From contig NZ_CP037423.1 of assembly GCF_007754155.1 (NCBI RefSeq), positions 4,030,001-4,094,000 on the forward strand: a DNA stretch of 64,000 nucleotides. The letters run 5' to 3'. How positions within the stretch are numbered: the first letter of the stretch is position 1; each line of letters starts with the position of its first letter. The DNA comes from Stieleria neptunia (GTDB lineage: Bacteria > Planctomycetota > Planctomycetia > Pirellulales > Pirellulaceae). Shown piece by piece: positions 28,551-38,200 of the stretch. The translations under genes and the position numbers were made by a program. The notes under the pieces are model-generated. The model had not been told where the DNA came from. It saw only the letters and a program-made list of their open reading frames with translations, and made no database searches.

Positions 28551-29497
28551 GCCAGGCCTCCTTCGATTGCCATCGGTATCTCGGCATTCTCGACTGGTTT
28601 GGGCGACTGCGACCTGCCGGTAAAGGCAATGAAGATCTCCTCCAGCGACAAGGCTCGCTCGGAAACACCGGTTACGCCCACGCGTGACGCCAGCAAGTCG
28701 TGCATCTCGGAGTCATAGTGACGAACCACCATGCTGCGTTGCCGGCCATAGCTCTGTTCGTCAAGCACCTCGGCCGGCTTTGGAAGTGTCGGCAGTGCAA
28801 CCAGCGGGTCTTCCAAACTGATCGCCACTTCGGTGACCGAATCCTTCAACTTATCCAGCGGTTCACAAACACGCACTTTGCCGTCATGCAGAATGGCAAT
28901 GACGTCCGCCACCCGTTCAACTTCAGAGATCTGATGGCTGGACAGAAACACCGTTCGTCCGGAGGCCGCGCGATCGATCATGCTTTCCAAGAAATCACGG
29001 CGGACCATCGGATCGAGCCCCGAGGTCGGTTCGTCCAGAATCAGTAGATCGGGGTCGTGAGCCAGCGCGAGCGACAGCGCAACTTTCGCACGCTGCCCCT
29101 TGCTCAAGTGACGGATTTTTCGGTCTTCGGGAATCTCATACCGCCGGATCGACTCTTTATAGCGGGGTAAGAACTGGTTGTCGTAAAGTGTGGCTGCGAA
29201 CCATCCGATCTCGCCGACCCCCATCCAGTCATAAAGCGCCGGCGCGTCGGAGACATAACCCGTTCGGCGTCGGATTTCCAACGCATCCTTCGCAGGATTC
29301 AGATCCATGATCCGGCAGGTTCCCGATGTCGGCAGCTGAAACCCGGTCAAGATGCGTATGAGCGTCGTTTTGCCGGCCCCGTTCTCGCCGAGCAAGGCAA
29401 AAACAGTCCCTTCGTCGACGTTCAGCGTTACACCGCGTAACGCATCGCAGCCCCGAAAACTCATTGTCAAATCGGACGTCTGAATGATGTGATTCAT
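28547..29497 (-). CDS. ABC transporter ATP-binding protein
   Basis: This is a 316-residue ATPase of the ABC-2 exporter type. Visible motifs are Walker A LLGENGAGKTTLIRIL, the Q-loop region GYVSDAPALYDWMG, the signature LSKGQRAKVALSLALAHDP, Walker B LLILDEPTSGLDP, and the switch His in FLSSHQISEVERVADVIAIL. The C-terminal 80 residues after the nucleotide-binding domain are a variable accessory region. It overlaps the permease gene by 4 bp and follows the GntR regulator by 69 bp on the same strand, so the four genes 29980-24767 form one operon. Confidence 0.95.
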   Translation of the reverse strand: MNHIIQTSDLTMSFRGCDALRGVTLNVDEGTVFALLGENGAGKTTLIRILTGFQLPTSGTCRIMDLNPAKDALEIRRRTGYVSDAPALYDWMGVGEIGWFAATLYDNQFLPRYKESIRRYEIPEDRKIRHLSKGQRAKVALSLALAHDPDLLILDEPTSGLDPMVRRDFLESMIDRAASGRTVFLSSHQISEVERVADVIAILHDGKVRVCEPLDKLKDSVTEVAISLEDPLVALPTLPKPAEVLDEQSYGRQRSMVVRHYDSEMHDLLASRVGVTGVSERALSLEEIFIAFTGRSQSPKPVENAEIPMAIEGGLA

Positions 29498-29566
29498 GAA
29501 TCAAATGCCGCGTGAATCGTGTGCTGGAAGCGGTGGCGAGTCAGAAAAATCGATGGGAAATTCAAA

Positions 29567-29980
29567 TCAGTCGGGAGCCGGCGAACTAATCACATCCACC
29601 TTTCCCTCCAAAGCTTTCAGTTTACGTGAAACGATCTGTTGGACTTCTTTTTCCGACAGTCCAGCGGACAGGGCTTCGGTTAAAACGCCGGCGATACGAT
29701 CAGCAATGATCTCTTTGCGTTGAACACGGCAGGTCGCGGTCGCACCGTCACAGACGACCATTCCCTTTCCACGCAGTGTCTCGACGATGCCTTCGGCTTG
29801 CAAATCCTGCAGCGCCCGGGTGACGGTGTTCGGATTGACCGTCATCTGTTGACTGAGCGCGCGAACGCTGGGAAGAAGCTGCCCGGGCCGCAACGTCCGT
29901 TCAGCGATCGCAAATTTGATTTGACGCACGATTTGCAAATAGATCGCAACGCCGTTTGAAGGATCAATCGTGAAGAGCAT
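29567..29980 (-). CDS. GntR-family (YtrA-type) transcriptional regulator
   Basis: This 137-residue regulator has a winged helix-turn-helix: IYLQIVRQIKFAIAERTLRPGQLLPSVRALSQQMTVNPNTVTRALQDLQAEGIVETLRGKGMVV. The effector part is only about 60 residues, as in the short YtrA subgroup, which commonly autoregulates a linked ABC exporter operon. It is the first gene of the operon leading to the ABC ATPase, permease and membrane protein. A possible operator lies 30 bp upstream at 30007-30026. The inducer is unknown. Confidence 0.9.
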   Translation of the reverse strand: MLFTIDPSNGVAIYLQIVRQIKFAIAERTLRPGQLLPSVRALSQQMTVNPNTVTRALQDLQAEGIVETLRGKGMVVCDGATATCRVQRKEIIADRIAGVLTEALSAGLSEKEVQQIVSRKLKALEGKVDVISSPAPD

Positions 29981-30006
29981 CGATTCGCCACATCTACGGG
30001 CAACTG

Positions 30007-30026
30007 GTGTACTAGGTAGATGGTAA
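30007..30026 (-). promoter_or_regulatory. candidate YtrA-type operator upstream of the GntR gene
   Basis: The plus strand reads GGTGTACTAGGTAGATGGTA. TGTACTA is the half-site I associate with YtrA-family operators. The second half-site is degenerate (TAGATGGTA), so the dyad is imperfect. It lies 27 bp before the GntR start, where autoregulation would act. Confidence 0.3.
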
Positions 30027-30128
30027 GGCAGTGATGGCGGCGTGTCAAGCGAGTGGCCCGATGAAAAAAATCATCGCAACATCGACACGCCCGGCCAATC
30101 GCCAACGCAAGATGACTGGTCAGGTGCC

Positions 30129-30218
30129 GGCGATGGACAACGGAAACCGATCTTTGATCAAATCAATGGCGAAATCAGCGACGACGAAATCCGCATCACG
30201 TTGGCCTGTGACGGTTAG
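30129..30218 (+). pseudogene. recQ: relic of a second recQ 3' end
   Basis: Thirty codons ending in TAG at 30216-30218 read GDGQRKPIFDQINGEISDDE then IRITLACDG. They match the recQ C terminus at about 24311-24398 (GDGKMKPIFDHFNGEVSYDE then IRITLACSG) at about 80% of bases. Upstream the match stops. It has no start or helicase domain. It sits just behind the 5' end of the GntR operon and is probably a leftover of a duplication or recombination event. Confidence 0.75.
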
Positions 30219-30935
30219 CAACACGCGGCGAATCAAGGATGGATGCTGCCACCAGCCTCTTTCATTTTCCGCCAGGTGCGGTTGCGCCGGTGTCCAGGCT
30301 TTAGCCGCTTCGTCTCGCAGCTGGGGACGTCGATTGTAGAAGTGGTGGAGTTGACCGTAGCGGAAGTCGTCAACACTTTCGCAAGCCGCCGCCCCTCTCT
30401 GGCGTTTGCTTGCTGCGCAAACGCCGTCTCTCCCAGCGGGGGTTCTTCGTGGATTTTAGTGGCTAATCGCTCAGGCCCCAGGTTTTTCGAGGCATTGCTG
30501 CGATGTCCGAATGGGGAGAGCGAGGACAAACGCTCGGTTCAAACGACGCTCCGCCGACACGGGGGCCGGCGGAGGGCACGAAGCACCTTCGGCGCATCGC
30601 AGACCAGGTGATTCCTTGGCGGGTTGCTCCTCCGCAGAGCCTGCCTCCGCTTCACCTGGCTTCGCCATCCTACCGAACAGAACCATCGGACATCGCAGTC
30701 ATCCCTCAAAAAACCTTCCCCGAGTATTCGAGAGCAGCCACTAAACTCGCGGAAGAATCCCCAGAGGGAGAGAGACTAAATCGGTTGCCAAAAGCTGCAG
30801 CAATAGAATCGGCGTCCCGCAGGGAGAGAATCTAATTCGCTGCCAAATCCTGCAGTAGTAGAGGCGACGTCCCGGGCGGCGACCGGAAGGATCGCCTGAA
30901 GGCTAGGCACCAACCTGCGGCGGAGCCAACCGATT
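30219..30935. other. gene-free region with decayed repeats
   Basis: I see no supported gene. GC-rich short open frames on both strands lack start sites and family features. The notable content is the pair of imperfect direct repeats at 30765-30875. A diverged inverted relative of part of that repeat (GGGGACGTCGATTGTAGAAG) occurs near 30323. Confidence 0.5.
30765..30875. repeat. imperfect 55/56-bp direct repeat, two copies
   Basis: Copy 1 is 30765-30820 and copy 2 is 30821-30875. Both start AGGGAGAGA, share TTGCCAAA or CTGCCAAA followed by CTGCAG, and end GGCGTCCCG or GACGTCCCG. The copies are directly adjacent. The unit lies 60 bp from the sulfatase stop codon. Confidence 0.7.
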
Positions 30936-32495
30936 TCAGCGCTTCTCGCTCTCGCGAAAATACTCGTCCGGAAACTCTGCTTGCGACGCGTGATCGGGAT
31001 GGCGCCAGGGAAAATTTGGACCGCGGTCTTCCAGCAGCGGAATCTCGTTGCCACTGGATTCTTTCAGCAACGACCAGAGCGTCTGGTTCATGGCTTTGAT
31101 CTGCGTTTGATGGGATGGATCATCGATCAGGTTATTCATTTCGTCTGGATCGTTTTCCAAGTCGTAGAACTCGTCGCGATCCCACAGCCCATGGCAGCGA
31201 ATGTATTTCCAGCGGCCGCCGATCACCGCGTGCAAGGTCGGCGTGTGGGGATAGTTGCGTTCCCAGTAGTACTCATACAGCAGATGTTCTCGCGTCGTGT
31301 CCTCGGTCGACGTGCCGCAGATGGATTTCCACAGACTGATGCCGTCGATCGATGTGGGGGATTCCGCACCGGCGGCTTCCAGCAGCGTCGGCGCGATGTC
31401 GATGTTGCCGATCAGATCGGTGTAGGTTTGGCCGGCAGGGATTCTACCAGGCGCCTTCATCAACAGCGGGACTTTGGCACTCGCTTCATAGGCGACCCGT
31501 TTGTCGATCAATCCGTGGTCGCCGAATTGGAATCCGTTGTCGCCCATGTAGACGAACACGGTGTTGTCGCCGAGCCCGGATTGTTGCAGGTACTGGTCCA
31601 ATCGTCCCACGCTGTCGTCCACCGCGAGGATCGATTCACAGTAGCGGCGGTAATAGACCGTCGGTGAGAAATCGGCCATGTTGTAACCGAAATCGACGCC
31701 GTGCCGACTGTTGCGTTGATTGCGAACCCACATCGGCAGATTGCCTGCCGCCAGTTGCTCGGGCGTTGGAATCTTAATCGGCAGGGCTTTGTCGTCGTAG
31801 CGTCCGCGATGTCGATCGGCCGGGACGAAGTCCGCGTGAACGCCCTTGTGGCTGACGTACAAGAAGAACGGCTTTTCGGTTTGCCGATTGGTCAGCCACT
31901 CGATCGCATAATCGGTCAGCTCGTCGGTGATGTAGCCTTTTTGTGCTGCGCGTTTCCCATTGACGTTGAAACCGTCGTAGGTGGTTTGGGGGACTTCTCT
32001 TGTCGTGCCGTGACCATCGGGCCAATAGGTGCCTTGGCCCTTGAACGCCACCCAGTGGTCAAAGCCACGCTGCGGGTCATCGATGTCTCCACCCATGTGC
32101 CATTTGCCGATGAAGGCGGTTTGGTAGCCGGCTTTTTGAAGCTGTTGGGGAAAGAACACCAGACTCGAATCGACGGGATGGTAGTTGTCCACGACGCGGT
32201 GGTTATGCGCGTATTGTCCGGTCAAGATCGACGCGCGGCTGGGCGAGCAGAGCGACGTTGTGACGTAGGCGTTGGTGAACATCGCACCGGCCGAGGCGAT
32301 CGCATCGATGTGGGGCGTTTCGATGAACGGATGCCCGGCGGCGCCTAAGCAGTCATAGCGATGGTCATCGCAAAGGACGAACACGATGTTGGGTGGCCCG
32401 GCGTCTGCGCTTGGCAGGTTCGGGCACGGGAGTGGGCCGATCGAAAACAGCAGAGCGAGGCAGACGAACCGAACGAGGGGAAGTCTTTGTGGCAT
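30936..32495 (-). CDS. secreted type I sulfatase
   Basis: This is a 519-residue formylglycine-dependent sulfatase. Residues 1-32 are a signal peptide (PLVRFVCLALLFSIG core). Metal ligands D43-D44 are in VLCDDHRYDCLGAAGHP, and the modification motif C83-S-P-S-R87 is followed by ASILTGQYAHNH. Later conserved pieces are GKWHMGGD, YMGDNGFQFGDHG and KVPLLMKAPGRI. The C-terminal YDLENDPDEMNNLIDDP segment is typical of polysaccharide-degrading sulfatases. It likely removes sulfate from algal or host polysaccharides in the periplasm or outside. An anaerobic or FGE-type maturase elsewhere would be needed. Planctomycetes carry many such genes. Confidence 0.95.
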   Translation of the reverse strand: MPQRLPLVRFVCLALLFSIGPLPCPNLPSADAGPPNIVFVLCDDHRYDCLGAAGHPFIETPHIDAIASAGAMFTNAYVTTSLCSPSRASILTGQYAHNHRVVDNYHPVDSSLVFFPQQLQKAGYQTAFIGKWHMGGDIDDPQRGFDHWVAFKGQGTYWPDGHGTTREVPQTTYDGFNVNGKRAAQKGYITDELTDYAIEWLTNRQTEKPFFLYVSHKGVHADFVPADRHRGRYDDKALPIKIPTPEQLAAGNLPMWVRNQRNSRHGVDFGYNMADFSPTVYYRRYCESILAVDDSVGRLDQYLQQSGLGDNTVFVYMGDNGFQFGDHGLIDKRVAYEASAKVPLLMKAPGRIPAGQTYTDLIGNIDIAPTLLEAAGAESPTSIDGISLWKSICGTSTEDTTREHLLYEYYWERNYPHTPTLHAVIGGRWKYIRCHGLWDRDEFYDLENDPDEMNNLIDDPSHQTQIKAMNQTLWSLLKESSGNEIPLLEDRGPNFPWRHPDHASQAEFPDEYFRESEKR

Positions 32496-32968
32496 GGAAT
32501 CAAATCAGGGGGCCAGGGCGAACGGACAGAAGTGTCCAAGATAGTCTGGCGATCGGCTGGGCGGGGCGATCGAGAGATTGCCCCGCTGGATCGAGAGATT
32601 GCCTGACTGGCGAGGCGATCGGTATCCCGAAGGGATGAAAGCTCGTAGCCGGAGGTGAGCGAAGCGTCACCTCGGGGAACCACCGCCAGAGTGTTTGGTC
32701 GACCCCGGACAGGGTCGAAGCAACTCGGGGCTACGTTCGTGTCGCGGACCACGTGCCGATGCTGATGGGGTGCAAAACGCCTCGAAACAATCACGAGCTT
32801 GTCGTCGGATCCGAAGGCGCCGCCGCGATTGGCTACGACGCCCTCCGGGGTCGTGGCTGACATGAGGGGGATGTCCGGAGGTGTCGCTGTGCTCACCTCC
32901 GGCTTCTGGCTTCCACCCCGTTCGGGGTGGGCGATGCCGTCGGCCGGTAGGCTCGCGGCCCCTGTCGA
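32496..32968. repeat. cluster of unlike short hairpins between sulfatase and DUF1573 gene
   Basis: No gene is visible. Six separate palindromes lie within 310 bp: ATCCCGAAGGGAT (32624), GGAGGTGA with TCACCTC (32651-32673), GACCC with GGGTC (32701-32716), ACGAC with GTCGT (32835-32854), CCGGAGGTG with CACCTCCGG (32875-32902), and CCACCCCGTTCGGGGTGG (32913-32930). They are not copies of one another, which points to a decayed mosaic of repeats. None has a T run marking an intrinsic terminator. Confidence 0.65.
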
Positions 32969-33967
32969 TCACTCTTCGCGGATGTCGGCGGTCAGGATGG
33001 CTTTGGCGGTGACGGATTGATCGCCGGCGGTGGTGATCAGGACGGTCACCTTTTGTGGGCCTTCGGCGTCGGTCGGGGTGAAGGTGGCGGGAACGATGTG
33101 GATCGTTTTGGCGACGGTTGCTTGGGGGAAGGCCACGTCCCAGCCTTCGCAGGTGATCGATTCAATCGTGAACGGGCTGGCGCCTTTGATGACCAGCCGC
33201 TTTTCGATTTTTTGACCCGGCTTCAGGCTTCCAAAGGCAATCGCCTGGGGGGAGATACTGAGCGGGCTTTCGACGGTTCCGCTGACCGGGAAGGGGACTT
33301 CGGGGCGTTTGGTGTCGTTGGTGATGACGATGATTTCGTTTTGGAACGGCCCGGTGGGGGCGTCTTCGCGGACGGCCACGGTCAGCTCATAGTCGGCTCG
33401 GCCGGCGCTGCGGGTGAGCAGTTTCTTGCTGGGGACCAACCACGGCACATTGCTGCGCACGTCGGCGATTTCCCAATCGCTGCGGCCGGCATACAGCACA
33501 CGTGTGGTCTTGCTGGCCGTATCGCCTTGGTTGATCGTGCCGAACTCGATCGCACCGGGGTGGAACACCATGTCGCTGCGGATGTAGCCGTCGACACGCA
33601 GCCGCACTTCGCTAAAAAACGGCTTGTCGACCACGACGGTCAGCGTCGCGCCCTTGGTGCCGCGAAAGGTGTCCGTGTTGAAGCGTGCCAGGATCGATCC
33701 CGTTTGGCCGGGTTCGATGTACTCGGTTTCGACGATCGGTGTCGTGCAGCCACAGCTTCGTCGGACCGTTTGGATGTGCAGCGGCTGTGTGTAGGGGTTG
33801 TAGACCGGGAAGCGGAATTCTGTCTTGGACGCAACGGCCACGGTTCCAAAGTCATGCTTCTTGATCGCGAAGGCGTTGTCGGGCCATTGAGACTGGGCCA
33901 GTGCGGATGCAGCGAACGAAAACGAAGTCGCAAGGGTCGCAAAAACGATGACGGTGGCGCGGAACAT
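32969..33967 (-). CDS. exported DUF1573 domain protein
   Basis: This 332-residue protein has a signal peptide (MFRATVIVFATLATSFSFAASALA, cleavage near ALAQ). The DUF1573 signature follows: HDFGTVAVASKTEFRFPVYN, then VRRSCGCTTPIVETEYIEPGQ, with an Ig-like beta-sandwich layout repeated in the C-terminal half (AIAFGSLKPGQKIEKRLVIKG). DUF1573 proteins are secreted and often occur in gut and aquatic bacteria, and their binding partner is unknown. The ATG at 33967 is chosen over the one 66 bp upstream because only it begins the signal peptide. It is divergent from the ECF sigma gene across 560 bp. Confidence 0.85.
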   Translation of the reverse strand: MFRATVIVFATLATSFSFAASALAQSQWPDNAFAIKKHDFGTVAVASKTEFRFPVYNPYTQPLHIQTVRRSCGCTTPIVETEYIEPGQTGSILARFNTDTFRGTKGATLTVVVDKPFFSEVRLRVDGYIRSDMVFHPGAIEFGTINQGDTASKTTRVLYAGRSDWEIADVRSNVPWLVPSKKLLTRSAGRADYELTVAVREDAPTGPFQNEIIVITNDTKRPEVPFPVSGTVESPLSISPQAIAFGSLKPGQKIEKRLVIKGASPFTIESITCEGWDVAFPQATVAKTIHIVPATFTPTDAEGPQKVTVLITTAGDQSVTAKAILTADIREE

Positions 33968-34527
33968 GTGTTGGATTCCCCCCGGATGGCGATGGTGTGT
34001 AGTGACAGTGTTCATGCAGCGCGAATACTCCACAAGGTGCTCCCCGCTGGAGGGAACTTAGGTCAAGAATATGCCGCTGGCCGCGATCGCACCGGAAAAA
34101 ACCGATCGCGTGGCGTCGCGGCGATCGGACGACGCGGTCCATCCAGCGGCCCCGCCCCGCGCCCTAGGCTGCCCCACCGCTGCTCAAGGCTGTGTCACCG
34201 AGTGAAAGGTGAGTCCTCAAGTCTGGGGGGGCGATTGCGGAATGTCGGGTTGAGACCGGTTGGTGAACCCTTGTCGTATTCTCCGAAATGAATCCTGTTA
34301 CGATGGGAATGATTACCGAATCCAGGAAGACGGGCAAGGGAATCCCCCTCGGTTGAACTGTTTTTCCGCAAGATCCGTACAATCGTGCGGTCGGATTATC
34401 GCGACGACGTCGACCTTGCGCCCCCGCTTTGCTTCGACACTTGCTTTGCCGGATCCCAAATCCAGCCAATCCACTGCTTTTTGATCGTCTGGACGATGTT
34501 ATGGAATGGCGCAACAATCTGAGTGTG
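33968..34527. other. divergent intergenic region
   Basis: This 560-bp gap separates the DUF1573 gene from the ECF sigma gene. It contains a possible sigma70-type promoter (see 34353-34383), a few GC-rich patches near 34140-34170, and no supported gene or repeat family. Confidence 0.5.
34353..34383 (+). promoter_or_regulatory. candidate sigma70 promoter for the ECF sigma/kinase genes
   Basis: TTGAAC (34353-34358) and TACAAT (34378-34383) are separated by 19 bp, slightly longer than ideal. They lie about 145 bp before the favoured sigma start. The composition is suggestive only. Confidence 0.3.
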
Positions 34528-35202
34528 ATGGACAACCAGCCCAACGATCCTCCCGGAGCCGACAGCAGTGGAGCGGAACGGTTCGCCGCTGCGCTGCAGC
34601 GTGTTCGCGCGGGAGACGACGAAGCGATCGGAGAACTCTGGAACGGGTACTTCCAACGGCTGGTGCGTTTGGCGGCCAAGCGTCTGCCGTCCAACCTGAA
34701 GCGAGCCGGGGACGAAGAAGACATCGCACTGTCGGCCTTCAACAGCTTCATCGCGGGGATCCGGCGCGACCAGTTCCCCGATCTCAGCGGCCCCGACAAC
34801 TTGTGGGGACTGTTGATCACGTTGACCGGCCGCAAAGTGAACGCCCACCTGAGGTTCCAGACCCGTCAGAAACGCGGCGGCGGGGCCGTTCGGGGGGAAT
34901 CGGTGTTCATGCATGAAGACGATTCCCGGAAGTCACCCGGCATCGGTGGGGTTTCCGACGAGTCGATGACAGCGGATCTTAATGTCGAGCTGGAAGAGGC
35001 CTGCAATGCGTTGCTGGATCAACTACCAGACGCCCAGTTGCGTCAGATCGCGGTGATGCGGATGGACGGGTTTTTGGTCGACGAGATTGCCGATCGGCTG
35101 GGGCTCAGCAAACGAGCGACCGAGCGTCGGTTGCAATTGATTCGGCGGACTTGGTCCGAAGCCGCTCATTCCAACGACGGTGAATTGGACCAGTCGGTTT
35201 AA
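34528..35202 (+). CDS. ECF sigma factor of planctomycete type
   Basis: This is a 224-residue ECF-type RNA polymerase sigma factor. Region 2 is in ALQRVRAGDDEAIGELWNGYF, LVRLAAKRLPSNLKRAGDEEDIALSAFNSF and NLWGLLITLTGRKVNAHLRF. Region 4 is in LLDQLPDAQLRQIAVMRMDGFLVDEIADRLGLSKRATERRLQLIRRTW. The ATG at 34528 (MDNQPNDPPGADSS) places the conserved core near the start. An ATG at 34501 is also open. The Ser/Thr kinase gene starts 26 bp after its stop. That arrangement, sigma beside a kinase with a sensor/TPR C terminus, is common in planctomycetes, where kinases may control ECF activity. Confidence 0.85.
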   Translation: MDNQPNDPPGADSSGAERFAAALQRVRAGDDEAIGELWNGYFQRLVRLAAKRLPSNLKRAGDEEDIALSAFNSFIAGIRRDQFPDLSGPDNLWGLLITLTGRKVNAHLRFQTRQKRGGGAVRGESVFMHEDDSRKSPGIGGVSDESMTADLNVELEEACNALLDQLPDAQLRQIAVMRMDGFLVDEIADRLGLSKRATERRLQLIRRTWSEAAHSNDGELDQSV

Positions 35203-35228
35203 GCCTGTGACCCGGTGGTGAACACACG

Positions 35229-38200
35229 ATGAACTTGGACGACCTGACCGCCGACGAATTGGCCGCGATCGACACGGTTTGCCTGGAATTTGAGGAGTGT
35301 TATCAAACGGATCGCCCCTTGTCGGTCGAACAGGCGATCAAGTTGTTCATCGAGCAACATCGCAGCACGCCGCTGCGCGAGCACATCGAATTGTTGCGTG
35401 AAGAGCTGCTGGCAATCGAAACCGAACTGCAATGGAAACGACATCGCGCCAGTCAGGCCGCCGAATCGGTCCCGACTCCGTTCCAGTCCAAGACCGGCGT
35501 CCCCGTGTCGCCGGAACCCGTGTTGGGATTCGCCGCCCCGACCGGCCCGCTGGTCGGTGAGCAACCGGCGCCCGAGGCGGATGATCCGGTTGCCGACGCC
35601 GATGACCCCGTTGCCGAGGCCAATGACCCCGTTGCCCACTCCGATGACCGGGGTGACAGTCCAGGGGGGGGCAGGCCGCAAGCCACCCAATGGATGACTC
35701 CGTCGTCGGATGCCGGGCGACCGCCGAACTCCGGGAGCGCTGCTGCCTCGGCCGAATCCTCCGACACCACCGGCGGGGCACGTCCCAGCGATCGATCTGC
35801 CCGCGGCGAATCGGTCAGCGCGATCGGGCCCTACGCGATCGGTCGAATCCTGGCCCGTGGCGGGATGGGGATCGTCTATCGCGCGCTCGACACGCGGTTG
35901 GATCGCCCCGTCGCGATCAAGATGCTGGGCTTTCCCCATTTGGCCCCATCGGACCCCAAACGCATCGAGCTGGTGGAGCGATTTGAACGCGAGGCCAAGG
36001 CCGTCGCCGCGCTGTCGCATCCCAACATCGTGGAACTGTTCGACGTCGGGATGGCCGGCGATGCGCCGTATGCGGTGATGGAGTTTCTGAGCGGTCTGAC
36101 GTTGGCTGAGCAACTGGTCGCCGGTCCGATGTCGCCCGAGCAGACTTGTCAGATCGGAATGCAGATCGCCGGTGCATTGGCCACGGCGCACGCTTCCGGG
36201 GTGATTCATCGCGATTTGAAACCCCAGAACGTGATGTTGGTCGACCATCATGATTCGGGAGGCGATTCGGCGCCGAGAGTCAAGTTGGTCGACTTCGGAC
36301 TCTCGCGGGTCAGTGATTCGGCGTTTGCCGACGCCGACCAGGACACCACCCGAACGCGTTCGGGAACGATCCTGGGGACACCCGGCTACATGGCGCCGGA
36401 ACAGGCGCGGGGCGAATCGGCGACCAGCGCGGCCGACATGTTCGGATTCGGATGCGTGTTGTACGAAGTGTTTTATGGAAAGCAGGCGATCCCGGGGGAG
36501 ACCCCGGCCGATCGATTGGCCGGCACGCTGAGGGGAGAAGTCGAATACGAACACGGCCCTTGCGAGAAGTCGAAGGTGTTGTGCGAACTGATCGCCCAGT
36601 GTCTGGACAAGGATCCCGCCAAGCGTCCGACGGCGACGGATGTCTACGCGCGTTTGCGTCGTTTTGACTTGAGCAGCAGCATCGCGGCAACGTCGCCGCG
36701 GACCAATGAGCCGGTCGACCGCCATGCTGCCGGCGAGGGAATCTTGCGGCGACACGTGTTGACGACGTTGGCCGGCGGGCTGTTCGGCGGCATGCTGGGC
36801 GGATTGTCACTGGGGAAAACGTCGCCGCGAATGGGATCGATTCAATCGATCGCGGTGTTGGAACTTCGCGACATCAATGCGACGCCCCGCGAGCCGGCGG
36901 GGGCGGAGATGTCGTTGGCCGAGCGCGGTCTTGCCGACGGTGAGATCCTGGCCTCGGCGATCGTCAATGAACTGTCGGCCGTGGACGGTCTGACGGTGCT
37001 TCCCTTTCGACCGCTGACGGCCCAAACGCCCGAGCAGTTCGTCGCGTTGGGGGAAGAACTGGGCGTCGATGCGTTTTTGACCGGGGCCTTTGAAAGCCAG
37101 ACCGAGGGCCAGCAAACCTATTGGATCGTCAGTTGGCAGCTCGTCAGTGCGCTCGACGGCAGCCTGCTCGACGGCAAGCAATTTGTGACCGAACAGTCAC
37201 TCGCGATGCCGGGCGGACAATTCCTGGCCCAAAGCGTCGTCGCCTCGGACATCGCCAAGCAAATCGGACGCGCCTTGGTCACCAGCGGTCAAAAAAGCGA
37301 TGCCCCGGATCCGATGGCCTATGGCTGCATGATGAAAGGGCATGCGTACGCGGATGCCGACAGCACCAAGGGGCTCAAACGGGCGCTCAGTTGTTTTGAA
37401 AAAGCCCATGAAGAAGACCCACGGTTGAGCGAACCGCTGGCAGCGATCGCCCTCGCCTCGCTGAACCTGGCCGCCCGAACCGACGCGACCGAATCGCTGG
37501 CCCACCTGGAAAAGGCGCGCAGCAGCATGACCAAGGCGCTCGAAAAAGACCCCCACTCGGTCGACGCGCGACTGGCCCAAGCGATGATCGAATGGCAATC
37601 GCTGGATCACTTCGAAGAGGCCTATCAGATCTTCGCCGAATTACACCGCAAGTATCGATACAATTTCCAGGTCCAACATCAACGCGGCTTGCTGTTGGCG
37701 GCGCTCGGTTTGGGCGAGCAAGCGATCGACGCCTTGCGGACGGCGACGAAATTGAACCCGATGTCGATGCTGATCAAAACCGACAAAAGCCGCGTGGATT
37801 GGTTCTTCCACTATGACCGCCGCGCGGTGGTCGATGCACGACGCTACCGCGATGCGACGCCGGAATCCAATCCCTCTCGAAAGCTCGCCGTCGGATTGCT
37901 GATCGACATCTACGAACAGCAAGGCGATTTTCAAAAGGCGGCCGAGCAACAGCGGATGGCCATCACGCCGACGACTTCCCAGGACTATTTTCGTTTGCGC
38001 GAAGACACCTTGGCGGAATATCCCTACGGACCCTTCGGGACGACACTCAATCGGGCCATCTTTGACTTGCGCACCCTGCCGAAGGTGGACGATGCCATGC
38101 TGGGGACGTTGAGCGAATCCGGGGCGACGATGTTCTCGCTGTTGCTGGCCCAGCATCCCGCGTTCTTCCAGCTTCGCATCAGCCCGGCCGCCGCCCGCTA

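Noticed and set aside
35199..36755. A 518-codon open frame opposite the kinase N terminus
   Set aside because: It overlaps the PknB-type kinase domain, whose motifs are intact on the other strand.
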